Shown in pieces: positions 13,767 through 22,762 of a stretch of 27,387 nucleotides of DNA. The notes under the pieces were generated by a model. It was not told the origin of the DNA. It ran no database searches and saw nothing but the letters and a program-made list of their open reading frames with translations. Each line of letters starts with the position of its first letter. The first letter of the stretch is position 1. The position numbers were made by a program, and so were the translations under genes. Source of the DNA: a virus; IMG/VR virus record IMGVR_UViG_3300013306_000050, positions 1 through 27,387 of that record, one strand, 5' to 3'.

Positions 13767-13830
13767 CAGTTCACCAGCTTAGTGAACTGGGGTGAACAGG
13801 TGAACCCCCCGTATTCATTAGGTGAACAGG
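13767..13830. repeat. GTGAAC repeat cluster, candidate cosB / terminase-binding site
   Basis: Five copies of the hexamer occur in about 60 bases: inverted GTTCAC at 13769-13774, and GTGAAC at 13782-13787, 13792-13797, 13800-13805 and 13822-13827. The first two form a perfect hairpin, CAGTTCAC/GTGAACTG. The cluster ends 10 bases before the start of the Nu1-like small terminase. In lambda the gpNu1 sites (R1-R3 of cosB) and cosN sit in this same position. The GC-rich 13677-13766 stretch would be the place to look for cosN. Confidence 0.6.
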
Positions 13831-13840
13831 ACATTCCATC

Positions 13841-14398
13841 ATGACTGTAATCAGCAAAACGGAGTTTGCAGCACGGCGCGGCTGGGCGAAATCGTATGTG
13901 TCCAAGTTGGCGAATCAGGATCGGTTGGTCCTGACTGACGATGGCAAGGTGGAGTTGGAAGCCACCGAAGCATTGCTGGCCGAGTCCGCCGATCCAAGCA
14001 AAGCCGCTGTCGCCAACCGACATGAACGGCTTCGCCTTCAAAAGGAGGCTGAAATCGCCGTCGAAGAACCTGCGGTGCTGCCAGTCGGGCAGGCGGTGGA
14101 CTTCCAAAAGTCTCGGGCTCTGCGCGAGCACTACCTGGCCCTGCAAGAGCAAGCCAACTTCCACAAACAGCAAGGCACCTTGGTCGAGCGTATCGCCGTG
14201 GAAATCGGCGCCTTCAACGCTGGCCGCCTGTTGCGGGATCAACTCCTGGGTATGCCCCCGCAACTGGCACCGGAACTGGCCGTCATGACCGACCCCTGGC
14301 AGATCGAAAAGCACCTGACGGCCGCTATCCGTCGCTCGCTTGAGGATGCAGAACGCTTGTCCTCGGCGGATCTTGAACACGCCCTGACCACGAGTTAA
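13841..14398 (+). CDS. Terminase small subunit (Nu1-like)
   Basis: The 185-residue protein has an N-terminal winged helix-turn-helix (MTVISKTEFAARRGWAKSYVSKLANQDRLVLTDDGKV, about 1-40), then a charged helical region that typically dimerises. The C-terminus (about 130-185) should contact the large subunit. It recognises the packaging site and loads gpA; the GTGAAC cluster just upstream is the obvious target. It lies 4 bases before the large-subunit ATG. Confidence 0.85.
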   Translation: MTVISKTEFAARRGWAKSYVSKLANQDRLVLTDDGKVELEATEALLAESADPSKAAVANRHERLRLQKEAEIAVEEPAVLPVGQAVDFQKSRALREHYLALQEQANFHKQQGTLVERIAVEIGAFNAGRLLRDQLLGMPPQLAPELAVMTDPWQIEKHLTAAIRRSLEDAERLSSADLEHALTTS

Positions 14399-14402
14399 AC
14401 CC

Positions 14403-16418
14403 ATGCCCACGGAAATCCCTGACGGTGCTGAGGTGTACCGGGAGGCGTATTTTCGTGGGCTGCATCCTGACCCGGACGTCTGGGTCGATGAGTGGGCCGA
14501 CGAGTACATGCGTATCCCGCGTGACACCGGTGCCGCTGAGCCAGGCCAGTACCGCACGTCCCGCACGCCCTATGCCCGCGAGCCGATGCGCTGCCTGTCG
14601 CCGGCTCACCCTTGCAAGCGCGTGATCACCATGGTCGCCTCGCAGCTGATGAAAACGCAGATCGCCTTGAACTGGATCGGCGGTCTGATCCACATGGCGC
14701 CGTCCAATATCCTGACTCTGCTACCGAGCCTCGGCCTGGCCAAGCGGGTGTCTTCGCGGATCGGCAAAACCATCAAGGCCACGCCAGTACTGCGCGAGCG
14801 TGTGGCGTCCAGCCGGTCGCGGGATTCCCGCAACACCATGGACACCAAGGAATTCGAGGGCGGGTCGTTGTACGTGACCACCGCCGGCTCGGCGGCCAAC
14901 CTCTCGGAGCTGTCGGCGCGCTACGTTTACGGTGATGAGATCGATCGCTGGGAAGTGGACATCGGCGAAGAGGGCGACCCCATCGAGCTGGCGGAGACGC
15001 GGGGCAGTACCTTCGGCCGCAATGCGAAGTTTTATTTCTCCAGCTCGCCGACGATCAAGGGCGCCTCGCGGATCTCCGACCTGTTCGACGGCAGCGACCA
15101 GCGTTACTACTACGTGCCGTGCCCGAGCTGCGGGCACATGCAAATTCTTGAGTGGGAGCGACTGCATTACTCGAAGGACTACAGCGTCGTGCATTACCAG
15201 TGCGCCGGTCCTGACTGCGATGTGCTGATCGATGAATACCACAAGGGCGAAATGCTTGCCCAAGGCGAATGGCGTGCCCATGCCGAAGGCGATGGTGAGA
15301 CGGTGGGCTTCCACCTCAACGCGTTGTATTCGCCGCTGGGCTGGATGGACTGGAAGTCACTGGCCAAGCAATTTGAAAAAGCCAAAAAGGCCCAGGCGAA
15401 GGGCGATCTTGAACCGATGCAGGTGTTCTACAACACCCGTCTGGCGAAGGTATGGGACAGCGCACAAGAGCAAACCAAAGCCGATGTGCTGAGGCAGCGG
15501 GCGCGGTTGGAAGGCTTTACCCTCGGCTCGTTGCCGACGGCGGTGTTGATGATCACCGGCTCCGTCGACGTCCAGGCAAACCGCTTGGAGTTCATGGCGA
15601 TGGGTTGGGGCGTCGGCATGGAGCGTTGGGTCGTCGATTACCAGGTGGTCTCGGGGGATCCCGCAGACGAACGCACTTGGGCCGCCTTGGACGAATTGCT
15701 CAAGGCTAAATACCGCCATCCGTGCGGTGTCGGCCTTGGCATTCTCGCGGTAGCCGTCGACTCCGGTGGCCACCACACCGATGAGGTCTACCAGTTCTGC
15801 CGCGTTCGCCGCTGGCGGAATGTGTTCGCCATCAAGGGCGCGAGCAAACCCGGTAAGCCGGTGATTGCTCAGCGCCCGTCGATGGTCGACGTGACCTGGA
15901 AGGGCCAGACCGAACGCAACGGCGCCGAGCTGTGGTTCGTCGGTACCGACACGGCTAAGGACTGGATCTACAACCGCTATCCGTTCGAATCTGGCCCGGG
16001 TGCACTGCATTTTGCCAATGATCTACCGGATGACTTCTTCGACCAGTGCGTCGCGGAGCGCAAGGTTGCGCGCTACATACGCGGACACAAGCGCATCGAG
16101 TGGGTCAAGGGTAAGGCCGAGCGTAACGAAGCACTCGACTTGATGGTGTATTGCCTGGCCATGGCGCATTACCTGGGTCTCAACCGTTACAAGGAACACG
16201 ACTGGGAGCGAGTGCGTCAGTCCCTGGCGCAGTCTGGTCTGTTCGACGACGCCTTGGGCATCAAGCCTGTTCAAGGCGAGCGTGTCACCGGACCAGCAAC
16301 ACCAGTTGCTGCACCGCAATCGGCTCCACAACTTACTGCTCCGATCGTGCCATCGCGAGCGGCAGCACCGCCACCTCAACGCCGCAGCTCCACCAGCGGT
16401 TACCTGAAGAGACGCTGA
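14403..16418 (+). CDS. Terminase large subunit (lambda gpA family)
   Basis: The 671-residue packaging motor and nuclease (PF05876). An N-terminal ATPase carries the Walker A-like SQLMKTQIALN (K84; the common Gly before Lys is Met) and Walker B VYGDEIDRW (D178-E179). A zinc-ribbon-like CPSCGH...CAGPDC lies near 240-270. The C-terminal half has nuclease acidic residues, including VAVDSGGHHTDEVYQF. Length is typical. A gpA-type terminase with a Nu1 partner implies cos packaging. The Pro/Ala-rich tail probably docks to the portal. Confidence 0.95.
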   Translation: MPTEIPDGAEVYREAYFRGLHPDPDVWVDEWADEYMRIPRDTGAAEPGQYRTSRTPYAREPMRCLSPAHPCKRVITMVASQLMKTQIALNWIGGLIHMAPSNILTLLPSLGLAKRVSSRIGKTIKATPVLRERVASSRSRDSRNTMDTKEFEGGSLYVTTAGSAANLSELSARYVYGDEIDRWEVDIGEEGDPIELAETRGSTFGRNAKFYFSSSPTIKGASRISDLFDGSDQRYYYVPCPSCGHMQILEWERLHYSKDYSVVHYQCAGPDCDVLIDEYHKGEMLAQGEWRAHAEGDGETVGFHLNALYSPLGWMDWKSLAKQFEKAKKAQAKGDLEPMQVFYNTRLAKVWDSAQEQTKADVLRQRARLEGFTLGSLPTAVLMITGSVDVQANRLEFMAMGWGVGMERWVVDYQVVSGDPADERTWAALDELLKAKYRHPCGVGLGILAVAVDSGGHHTDEVYQFCRVRRWRNVFAIKGASKPGKPVIAQRPSMVDVTWKGQTERNGAELWFVGTDTAKDWIYNRYPFESGPGALHFANDLPDDFFDQCVAERKVARYIRGHKRIEWVKGKAERNEALDLMVYCLAMAHYLGLNRYKEHDWERVRQSLAQSGLFDDALGIKPVQGERVTGPATPVAAPQSAPQLTAPIVPSRAAAPPPQRRSSTSGYLKRR

Positions 16419-16419
16419 T

Positions 16420-16626
16420 ATGTCCTTTACCCAAAAGCACCTCGACGCAGTTGAGGCGGCCATCGCACGTGGTGAAAAAGTCGTGCGCTACACCGACCGC
16501 ACCGTGGAATACCGCACCATCGACGAACTGCTCAAGGCGCGCGATCAGATCCGCACTTCGCTGGTCAACTCAGCCGGGCCGCGCTCGCGCGTGGTTCGGT
16601 TGACCCACGGAGGCAAAGGAGTCTAA
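16420..16626 (+). CDS. Head-tail joining protein gpW
   Basis: The 68-residue protein MSFTQKHLDAVEAAIARGEKVVRYTDRTVEYRTIDELLKARDQIR matches lambda gpW (PF02831) in size and pattern. In lambda it plugs the portal after packaging and lets gpFII attach. The position between terminase and portal is as in lambda. Its TAA overlaps the portal ATG (TAATG). Confidence 0.92.
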   Translation: MSFTQKHLDAVEAAIARGEKVVRYTDRTVEYRTIDELLKARDQIRTSLVNSAGPRSRVVRLTHGGKGV

Positions 16627-18107
16627 TGGCCCGCCACTATCCGACGCTGACCCGTAACGGATTCGTGTTGCCGTCGAACATCAAGGCCAGTTACGAAGGT
16701 GCTGGAGAGGGCCGACGATCCACTGGCTGGGATGCTCCCGACAACGGGGTCAACAGCATCAACACGCCGGCACTGCGTAACTTGCGTTCGCGCTCCCGGG
16801 CGGCGGTTCGCAATGACCCGTATGCCTTCAACGTGATCGATAAGCGCGTCAGCAACCTGATCGGAACCGGCATCACCCCGCGGCCGAAAACTGACGACGA
16901 AGTCCTGCGCAAATTGTTGCAGGAACTCTGGGAGGACTGGGTTGATGAATCAGACGCTGATGAACGCACCGACTTCTACGGCCAGCAGGCGCTAGCAGCT
17001 CGCACGGTTGAAACCTCGGGCGAGTGTTTTGTGCGGTTGCGTCCGCGCAGTTTGGACGAAGGCCTCGCGGTACCGCTGCAGCTGCAGATACTCGCGCCGG
17101 AGTTCGTCCCGCATGACAAGTTTGAGACCACCAAAACCGGCAACCTCATCCGCGCCGGGATCGAGTTCACCCCGGATGGCAAGCGGGTGGCGTACTGGAT
17201 GTACCTGTCGCATCCGCGTGACTCGTCGTCGCTGAACGCCGGTTACAACCAGTTGGTGCGCGTGCCGGCCTCGCAGGTGCTGCATATCTTTGAACCGGTC
17301 GAGCCGGGTCAGTTGCGCGGCGTACCGCGCTTGTCACCGGTGCTCAAGCGCCTGCGTAGTCTCGACAACTACGACGACGCGGTGTTGTTCCGCCAAGAGG
17401 TGGCCAACCTGTTTGCCGGCTTCATCAGTCGACCCGTACCGGAATCCGGACCAGTGCCCAGAGATCCGGTCACCGGCCAACCGCTGAGCCTTGATCGCGA
17501 CGGCTTCACGCCGATGGTCGCGTTGGAGCCCGGCACCATGCAGGAGCTGGGGCCGGGTGAAGAGGTCGAGTTCTCCAAACCGCCGGACGCGGGCAACAAC
17601 TACCCGGACTTTATGCGGCAGCAATTGATGGCTGCAGCGGCTGGGACGGGCACGCCTTACGAGATCCTCACCGGTGACATGCGCGAGGTCAACGACCGGG
17701 CTCTGCGTGTGGTGCTCAACGAGTTTCGGCGCCGGCTGGAACAACTGCAATTCGGAGTTTACGTCCACCAACTCTGCCGCCCGGTGCGTGCCGCCTGGAT
17801 GGACATGGCCGTTTTGTCGGGTGTCCTGGTGCTGAAGGATTACGCACAGCGTCGACGTGAGTACCTGCGCACTCGTTGGGTGCCGCAAGGCTGGGCCTAC
17901 ATCCAGCCCGTGCAGGACGTGCAGGCGCGGCGCATGGAAGTCCAAGCGGGCTTTGCCTCGCGTAGTGAGATGGTCCTGCGCACCGGCTACGACGCCGAAA
18001 CGGTCGACGCGGAAAACGCCGCCGATCTCGCCCGAGCCACGCGACTGGGCCTCAATTACAACACTCTCGACGCCGTCGAGCCCATCGACGACAAGGAGCA
18101 ACCATGA
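16626..18107 (+). CDS. Portal protein (lambda gpB family)
   Basis: The 493-residue lambda-type portal. It contains VNSINTPALRNLRSRSRAAVRNDPYAFNVIDKRVSNLIGTGITPRP near the N-terminus and the family signature GTGTPYEILTGDMREVNDRALRVVLNEFRR near 340. The dodecamer forms the DNA entry vertex. Length is as expected. It is coupled to gpW by TAATG and to the protease by ATGA. Confidence 0.95.
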   Translation: MARHYPTLTRNGFVLPSNIKASYEGAGEGRRSTGWDAPDNGVNSINTPALRNLRSRSRAAVRNDPYAFNVIDKRVSNLIGTGITPRPKTDDEVLRKLLQELWEDWVDESDADERTDFYGQQALAARTVETSGECFVRLRPRSLDEGLAVPLQLQILAPEFVPHDKFETTKTGNLIRAGIEFTPDGKRVAYWMYLSHPRDSSSLNAGYNQLVRVPASQVLHIFEPVEPGQLRGVPRLSPVLKRLRSLDNYDDAVLFRQEVANLFAGFISRPVPESGPVPRDPVTGQPLSLDRDGFTPMVALEPGTMQELGPGEEVEFSKPPDAGNNYPDFMRQQLMAAAAGTGTPYEILTGDMREVNDRALRVVLNEFRRRLEQLQFGVYVHQLCRPVRAAWMDMAVLSGVLVLKDYAQRRREYLRTRWVPQGWAYIQPVQDVQARRMEVQAGFASRSEMVLRTGYDAETVDAENAADLARATRLGLNYNTLDAVEPIDDKEQP

Positions 18108-19258
18108 GTAAAAAAGCGCGACCGCGCATTTACAACCGCGCGGGTGAGCGGGTGCAGGTCAAAGACAAAACCTGGTACGCCGTGCATGCCAGCGGCGAAG
18201 CCACCGAGCGGGTGATTGAGGTGTTCGTCTACGGCGAGATCGGTGCCTGGGGTGTGACGGCCAATCAGTTCGTGCAGGATCTGCGCGCCATGGATGACGG
18301 CGTCTCACCCGTGATCGCTGCCTTCAACAGCATCGGTGGCGACCTGTTTGACGGCTTGGCGATGCACAACGCGCTATCGCGTTTGGGCGAACGCTGCACT
18401 GGACGCATTGATGCGCTGGCGGCCAGTGCGGCCAGCGTTGCGGTGTGCGGCGCGCATAAGGTCGTCATCGCCGAAAGCGCGATATTGATGATCCATAACC
18501 CCTGGACCTACGCGGCCGGCGATGCCGAAGACTTCCGCAAGGTTGCCGACGTTCTCGACCAGACGATGGAAGCCATCATCGCGGCTTACAAAGCGAAGGC
18601 GCCGAACATTGATGAGGTTGAGTTGCGGCGGCTGGTCGCTGCTGAAACCTGGCTCACCGCGAATGAGGCCCTGGCCCTGGGCCTGGCCGATGAAATCGGC
18701 GACGGGATCAAGGTTAAGGCCTGTCTCGGTCAGGGTGGTGTGTTGCAGCGTTACCAGCATGCACCGGCTGAGCTGCTGGCCCAGCTCGACGAGCCACCCG
18801 AAGCGGACCCGGAACCGGAGGTTGAGAAACCACCGCTGGAACCGCCGGTGGTCGACTCGACCAAGTTGGCTCTGATGATCACTCAGCGTTGCTCCGAGGC
18901 GGGGATCAGCAACCTGGTCGCGCCGCTGCTCAGTTCGACCAAGCTTGAAAGCGAAGAGATCGTCCTGGCTGGCCTGGTCCGTGCCAAGGCGGTGAATGAC
19001 CTTTGCGTGGCGGCCCGTTTGCCGGAGTTCAGTGCTGAGTACGTCGCGGCTGGACTGGACGCAGCGGCAGTGCGGGCGCGCCTGTTCGACAAAATTGTCA
19101 GCAGCGGCAAAGGCTTCGAAATCGACAACAGCTTGCCGCTGGACAACGACCCGGCGCCGAAGGTGCTGGCCAAACAAACTGATCCCACCTCGATCTGGGC
19201 CGCTCGACAAGCCGCTCACTCTGGCACTGCGCACGGCGCGAAAGGAGCAAGACCATGA
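18104..19258 (+). CDS. Head maturation protease, ClpP-like (lambda gpC role)
   Basis: The 384-residue protein has a ClpP/S49-like protease domain in residues 1-210. FNSIGGDLFDGLAMHN precedes the serine motif ALAASAASVAV (S108), and HNPW gives the histidine (H131). A Pro/Glu linker (about 235-255, EADPEPEVEKPPLEPP) leads to a helical C-terminal region. In lambda, gpC carries a nested scaffold gene (Nu3) in its C-terminus; the same layout here suggests an internal scaffold start, not pinpointed. Coupled by ATGA to the decoration gene. Confidence 0.9.
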   Translation: MSKKARPRIYNRAGERVQVKDKTWYAVHASGEATERVIEVFVYGEIGAWGVTANQFVQDLRAMDDGVSPVIAAFNSIGGDLFDGLAMHNALSRLGERCTGRIDALAASAASVAVCGAHKVVIAESAILMIHNPWTYAAGDAEDFRKVADVLDQTMEAIIAAYKAKAPNIDEVELRRLVAAETWLTANEALALGLADEIGDGIKVKACLGQGGVLQRYQHAPAELLAQLDEPPEADPEPEVEKPPLEPPVVDSTKLALMITQRCSEAGISNLVAPLLSSTKLESEEIVLAGLVRAKAVNDLCVAARLPEFSAEYVAAGLDAAAVRARLFDKIVSSGKGFEIDNSLPLDNDPAPKVLAKQTDPTSIWAARQAAHSGTAHGAKGARP

Positions 19259-19599
19259 CCATCAAAAAAGAACCGATCCACGCCGGTGAGTTTCTGCTGT
19301 CTGAAGGGGCGGGGAACATCTCGCGAGAAGCCATCAACGTCGCCGCCGGGTCGGCGCTGTACCCGGGCCAGGTCCTCGGCCTGGTGACGGCCACCAGCGA
19401 ATTCGCACCGTACGCTCCGGCTGCCGAAGATGGCAGCGAGACGGCCGTGGCGATTCTCTTCGGTCCGCTGGGTGAGTCGGATGTGGTGCGCCGTGGTCGC
19501 GCCGTCGTGCGATTGGCGGAAGTTAGCGAAGCGCACCTGACCGGACTCGACGCCGACGCCGAAAAAGACTTGGCCGCCCATTTCCTGATCGTCCGATAA
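19255..19599 (+). CDS. Head decoration protein (lambda gpD family)
   Basis: The 114-residue protein ...EPIHAGEFLLSEGAGNISREAINVAAGSALYPGQVLGLVTA... matches the HDPD family (PF02924). It binds the expanded capsid as trimers and stabilises it. It lies between protease and capsid genes as in lambda, with an ATGA overlap upstream and a hairpin terminator downstream. Confidence 0.92.
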   Translation: MTIKKEPIHAGEFLLSEGAGNISREAINVAAGSALYPGQVLGLVTATSEFAPYAPAAEDGSETAVAILFGPLGESDVVRRGRAVVRLAEVSEAHLTGLDADAEKDLAAHFLIVR

Positions 19600-19621
19600 G
19601 TCGCTCAGCCCACTTCATGCA

Positions 19622-19643
19622 CCCCGCCTTGAGCGGGGTTTTT
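19622..19643 (+). terminator. Hairpin terminator between decoration and capsid genes
   Basis: CCCCGC (19622-19627), loop CTTGA, GCGGGG (19633-19638), then five T. Placed inside the late operon, it may set relative amounts of head proteins, be passed by an antiterminated polymerase, or protect the 3' end of the upstream mRNA. Confidence 0.7.
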
Positions 19644-19661
19644 CATTTCTGGAGAGTACCC

Positions 19662-20657
19662 ATGGCCGATATCGCCATTTTTGACGACGAAGCGTTTACC
19701 GTTACCGCGCTCACCGCTGCACTCAACGAACAACCGTACCTTCCGGGCCGGATCAGTGCGCTGGGCCTGTTTCGCGAGGAAGGGGTTACGACCCTGACCG
19801 TGCAGATTGAAAAGGACGGCGACACCCTAGCACTGGTGCCTGCCGGTGAGCGGGGTGGCTCTGGCCTGGTAGTCGCGTCGAGCAAGCGCAACCTGATCCC
19901 CTTCAACACCGTGCACTTGCCGGAGCGCTTCACCATCAAGGCCGACGAGATCCAGGGCATTCGCGCCTTCGGTACCCGCACCGAGTTGCAAGCGGTGCAA
20001 GACGTGGTCAATGCCCGCCTGGCGAAAGCGCGGCGGCAGTTGGACGCGACGCACGAGTTCCAACGCATGGGTGCCCTCAATGGCCTGATCCTCGACGCCG
20101 ATGGCCAAACCCCGCTGTTGGATATCTATGCGTCCTTCGGAGTGCAGCGTCAGAAGCTACCCATGGGCCTGGCCGATCAGAGTACCGAGCTGCGGGTTAA
20201 ATGCGGCGAAGCGCTGGATATGCAGGAAGACGCACTGGGCAGTGTGACCAGTACCGGCTCTCGCGCCTTCTGCGGCAAGAACTTCTGGAACAAGTTGATC
20301 GTTCACAAGGCAGTCAAGGAAACCTACCTCAACAGCCAGCAAGCGGCAGCCTTGCGCGGTGATGCCCGGGAAAGCTTCGAGTTCGGCGGCATTGTCTGGG
20401 AGCGCTACCGTGGCAAAGTTGCCGGGGTGTCTTTCGTCCACGACGACAAGGCGTTGCTGGTCCCTGAGGGTGTGCCTGATCTGTATATCTCGGTGTTTGC
20501 TCCGGCGGACTACATGGAAACGGTCAACACTCAGGGAATCCCTTACTACAGCATGATCGAGCCGCTGCCGTTCAACAAAGGCATGGCCGGAGAAGCCCAG
20601 TCCAACCCGCTGCACCTGTGCACCCGACCTCGTGCACAGATTCTGCTGGAGCTCTGA
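19662..20657 (+). CDS. Major capsid protein (lambda gpE family)
   Basis: The 331-residue protein MADIAIFDDEAFTVTALTAALNEQPYLPGRISALGLFREEG... matches Phage_cap_E (PF03864). It ends with the typical TRPRAQILLEL. It forms the icosahedral shell. ATG 19662 follows GGAGAG; the open frame's earlier ATG at 19617 lies before the terminator and is rejected. Confidence 0.95.
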   Translation: MADIAIFDDEAFTVTALTAALNEQPYLPGRISALGLFREEGVTTLTVQIEKDGDTLALVPAGERGGSGLVVASSKRNLIPFNTVHLPERFTIKADEIQGIRAFGTRTELQAVQDVVNARLAKARRQLDATHEFQRMGALNGLILDADGQTPLLDIYASFGVQRQKLPMGLADQSTELRVKCGEALDMQEDALGSVTSTGSRAFCGKNFWNKLIVHKAVKETYLNSQQAAALRGDARESFEFGGIVWERYRGKVAGVSFVHDDKALLVPEGVPDLYISVFAPADYMETVNTQGIPYYSMIEPLPFNKGMAGEAQSNPLHLCTRPRAQILLEL

Positions 20658-20659
20658 CC

Positions 20660-20980
20660 ATGAGCTTTCGCGATCTGGTGGCCGAGGTCGACGCGGTGGT
20701 GTTCGAAACGCTGGGCGATACCGCGCGGATCGAGGGTCGCGAAGAGCCGGTGTTCGGTATGTTTGCCGCGCCCTGGTTGCAGCCGAAGTTCGGCAAGCTC
20801 AACACCGGGTTACGTGAGCCGCGTTTCGAGATCCGCGTCAGCGACTCGCAGGGCCTGGTGCAGGGCCTGTTGGTCAGCATCGATCTGCCAGCCTTGGACG
20901 GTGGCGGCGATTACGACCTGCTGCAGCTGGAGCCGAGCGGTGACGGCCTGGTCGCCCTGATCCTGAGGATGCGCCCATGA
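20660..20980 (+). CDS. Head-tail joining protein (gpFII-like)
   Basis: The 106-residue protein MSFRDLVAEVDAVVFETLGDTARIEG... resembles the lambda gpFII-type attachment proteins (PF05354) in size and position after the capsid gene. It would complete the head connector and dock the tail. ATG 20660 is chosen two bases after the capsid stop; the frame's earlier ATG at 20618 is inside the capsid gene. Coupled by ATGA to the next gene. Confidence 0.75.
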   Translation: MSFRDLVAEVDAVVFETLGDTARIEGREEPVFGMFAAPWLQPKFGKLNTGLREPRFEIRVSDSQGLVQGLLVSIDLPALDGGGDYDLLQLEPSGDGLVALILRMRP

Positions 20981-21642
20981 GTGTCGGTAGCTATTTCAAG
21001 CCCTCGGCCGGTGGCGGGATGATTTCCATCCAGTCCTCGGCCACGGACCTTCAGGCGTTTCAGGACTTTGCCAAGTTGGTACCGAAGGCGGCGGCAACGG
21101 CGCACCGACGCGCGATCAACAAGACGTTGGGTTGGTTGCGCACGCACATCGCCCGGGCCGTCAGCCGGCAGGAGCGCATCGCTGTCGCGGCGGTGCGTCA
21201 ACGGTTGCGCAGTTACCCGGTTTCCGGCGGGGCTTCCAGCGGCAAGCTGTGGTTTGGACTCAACGCCATCGAGTCCAGCCGGATCGGCCGGGCGCGGCAA
21301 ACGGGCAGCGGCGTGTCAGTGGCGGGGCGCCGTTACCAAGGTGCCTTCCTGAAGAAGGTCTACGGCAACAAGCCCGACATCTGGATTCGCACGGCGAGCA
21401 AGCACTTCAACGCGGACGACTTCCCCGACAGCACGGTGTCACCGGGTCGCGGGCCGAGTTCGGGATGGGTGGCGGAAAATGGCAGTCGCTTTCCGTTGGC
21501 CAAGGCGAAAGTCTCGCTGGAGCAGGCGCGGCCACACTTCGATAGCTGGGTACAGAAGGCGGATGAGCGCCTGCTGGAGATCCTGAAACAGGAGCTCAAC
21601 TTTGAGCTGCAGAAGTACCTCAAGAGGATAGGCAATGTCTGA
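20977..21642 (+). CDS. Tail completion protein (minor tail protein Z-like)
   Basis: The 221-residue protein with VPKAAATAHRRAINKTLGWLRTHIARAVSRQERI and a basic, Gly-rich middle resembles lambda gpZ (PF06763), which finishes the tail end that joins the head. In this position P2-type phages carry R and S completion genes, so it marks the seam between head and tail modules. Overlaps the next gene by 8 bases. Confidence 0.75.
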   Translation: MSVGSYFKPSAGGGMISIQSSATDLQAFQDFAKLVPKAAATAHRRAINKTLGWLRTHIARAVSRQERIAVAAVRQRLRSYPVSGGASSGKLWFGLNAIESSRIGRARQTGSGVSVAGRRYQGAFLKKVYGNKPDIWIRTASKHFNADDFPDSTVSPGRGPSSGWVAENGSRFPLAKAKVSLEQARPHFDSWVQKADERLLEILKQELNFELQKYLKRIGNV

Positions 21643-22147
21643 CGAACCCTTCAGCCTGGACCAGCTTTATCAGGCGGTTGAACAGCATCTGCGTACCCAC
21701 CTGCCAGGCGTGCAGGCGGTGACGGTCTGGCCGAACATTTCGGACCGCGTCGCGCTGCCAGCGGTGTTTCTGGAGCTGGCCGAGATCGAACCAGGTACCG
21801 ACATTGGCACGGGCGAAACAACGTTGATCTGCAAGTTCGAGGCCCGCATCATCGTCGACCCGATCAAGTCGCACCATCAACAGCAGGCCGTGCAATTGGC
21901 GACCCAGCTCGCCGTGTTGCTGCGCGCACAGACGTGGGGGTTACCGGTCGAACCCGCCGAGTTCGTACAAGCGCAGCAGGACTGGACCCAGCCAGCGCTT
22001 GATGGCTACACCGTCTGGCTGGTGGAGTGGACTCAGCAGGTGTACCTCGGTGGAGAGGAGTGGCCTTGGCCGGACGAACCGCCGGGGACGCTCGTATTTG
22101 ACGTTGCCCCAGGTGACGGCCCATTCAGGCCCGAGGATCTGTCGTGA
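21635..22147 (+). CDS. Putative tail terminator/completion protein
   Basis: The 170-residue protein SLDQLYQAVEQHLRTHLPGVQAVTVWPNI...LPAVFLELAEIEPGTDIGTGETTLICKFEARI has the beta-rich pattern of small tail-terminator-like proteins in pseudomonad contractile-tailed prophages. Assignment rests mainly on size and position between the Z-like gene and baseplate V. The C-terminus is acidic and Pro-rich (GGEEWPWPDEPPG). Overlaps the V gene by ATG-stop coupling (GTGAG). Confidence 0.6.
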   Translation: MSDEPFSLDQLYQAVEQHLRTHLPGVQAVTVWPNISDRVALPAVFLELAEIEPGTDIGTGETTLICKFEARIIVDPIKSHHQQQAVQLATQLAVLLRAQTWGLPVEPAEFVQAQQDWTQPALDGYTVWLVEWTQQVYLGGEEWPWPDEPPGTLVFDVAPGDGPFRPEDLS

Positions 22148-22710
22148 GTTATGCAAGCGCCCAGCATGACCGCATGATCGCGGGGGCGGTCAAGGCTTGC
22201 TATGTGGTCGCGGTGGATCTGTCCGCATCGCCGCCGGTGTGTCGCGTGTCAGATGGGAGCGACTGGGTCAGCGCGTGGGTGCGCTGGCACAGCATCGCCG
22301 CCGGGAAGGCCAGGCATTGGCGGGCGCCGTCCATGGGCGAGCAGGGCAGTTTGATCAGTCCCAGTGGTGACGTATCGCAAGGCACGTTTGTCCCGGGCCT
22401 GTATGGCAATGCCGGCCCACCGCCAGATAACCGCGACCACGTCGAGGTCTGGCGCTTCGATGATGGCGGCTCGCTGATCTACGATTGGCAGGCCAAGAGC
22501 TACAGCATCACCCTGCCCAGCGGGACGGTGACCATCAAAGTTGCCAGCACTGAGGCGGTCATAACGGACAGCGCCGTGAGCGTGACCACCGGCAACATCA
22601 ATCTGAAAGCGGCGGTGATGATCGACGGCGCGTTGCACGTCACCAAGGGCATCACCAGCGCTGGCGCGATCATCGATGCCACCGGCAACAGTAACCACCA
22701 CACGCATTAA
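22144..22710 (+). CDS. Baseplate assembly protein V (spike)
   Basis: The 188-residue P2 gpV-type spike protein. An N-terminal OB-fold-like region (about 20-95, CRVSDGSDWVSAWVRWHS) contains GEQGSLISPSGDVSQGTFVPGLYG. A repetitive beta-prism (about 115-175, TITLKVA-like repeats) follows, ending NSNHHTH. The final HxH is the iron-binding apex of these membrane-piercing tips. The start is a GTG at 22144. Confidence 0.92.
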   Translation: MSYASAQHDRMIAGAVKACYVVAVDLSASPPVCRVSDGSDWVSAWVRWHSIAAGKARHWRAPSMGEQGSLISPSGDVSQGTFVPGLYGNAGPPPDNRDHVEVWRFDDGGSLIYDWQAKSYSITLPSGTVTIKVASTEAVITDSAVSVTTGNINLKAAVMIDGALHVTKGITSAGAIIDATGNSNHHTH

Positions 22711-22723
22711 TTCATTCACGACA

Positions 22724-22745
22724 GCCCGCCCAGTGCGGGCTTTTT
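22724..22745 (+). terminator. Terminator after baseplate V
   Basis: GCCCGC (22724-22729), five-base loop, GCGGGC (22735-22740), then five T (22741-22745), 13 bases after the V stop codon. Confidence 0.75.
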
Positions 22746-22762
22746 CATGCCTGGAGAAACAC

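Noticed and set aside
13196-14566. 456-codon open frame on the minus strand
   Set aside because: It covers the holin and small terminase genes in antisense, has no recognisable domain and crosses the repeat cluster.
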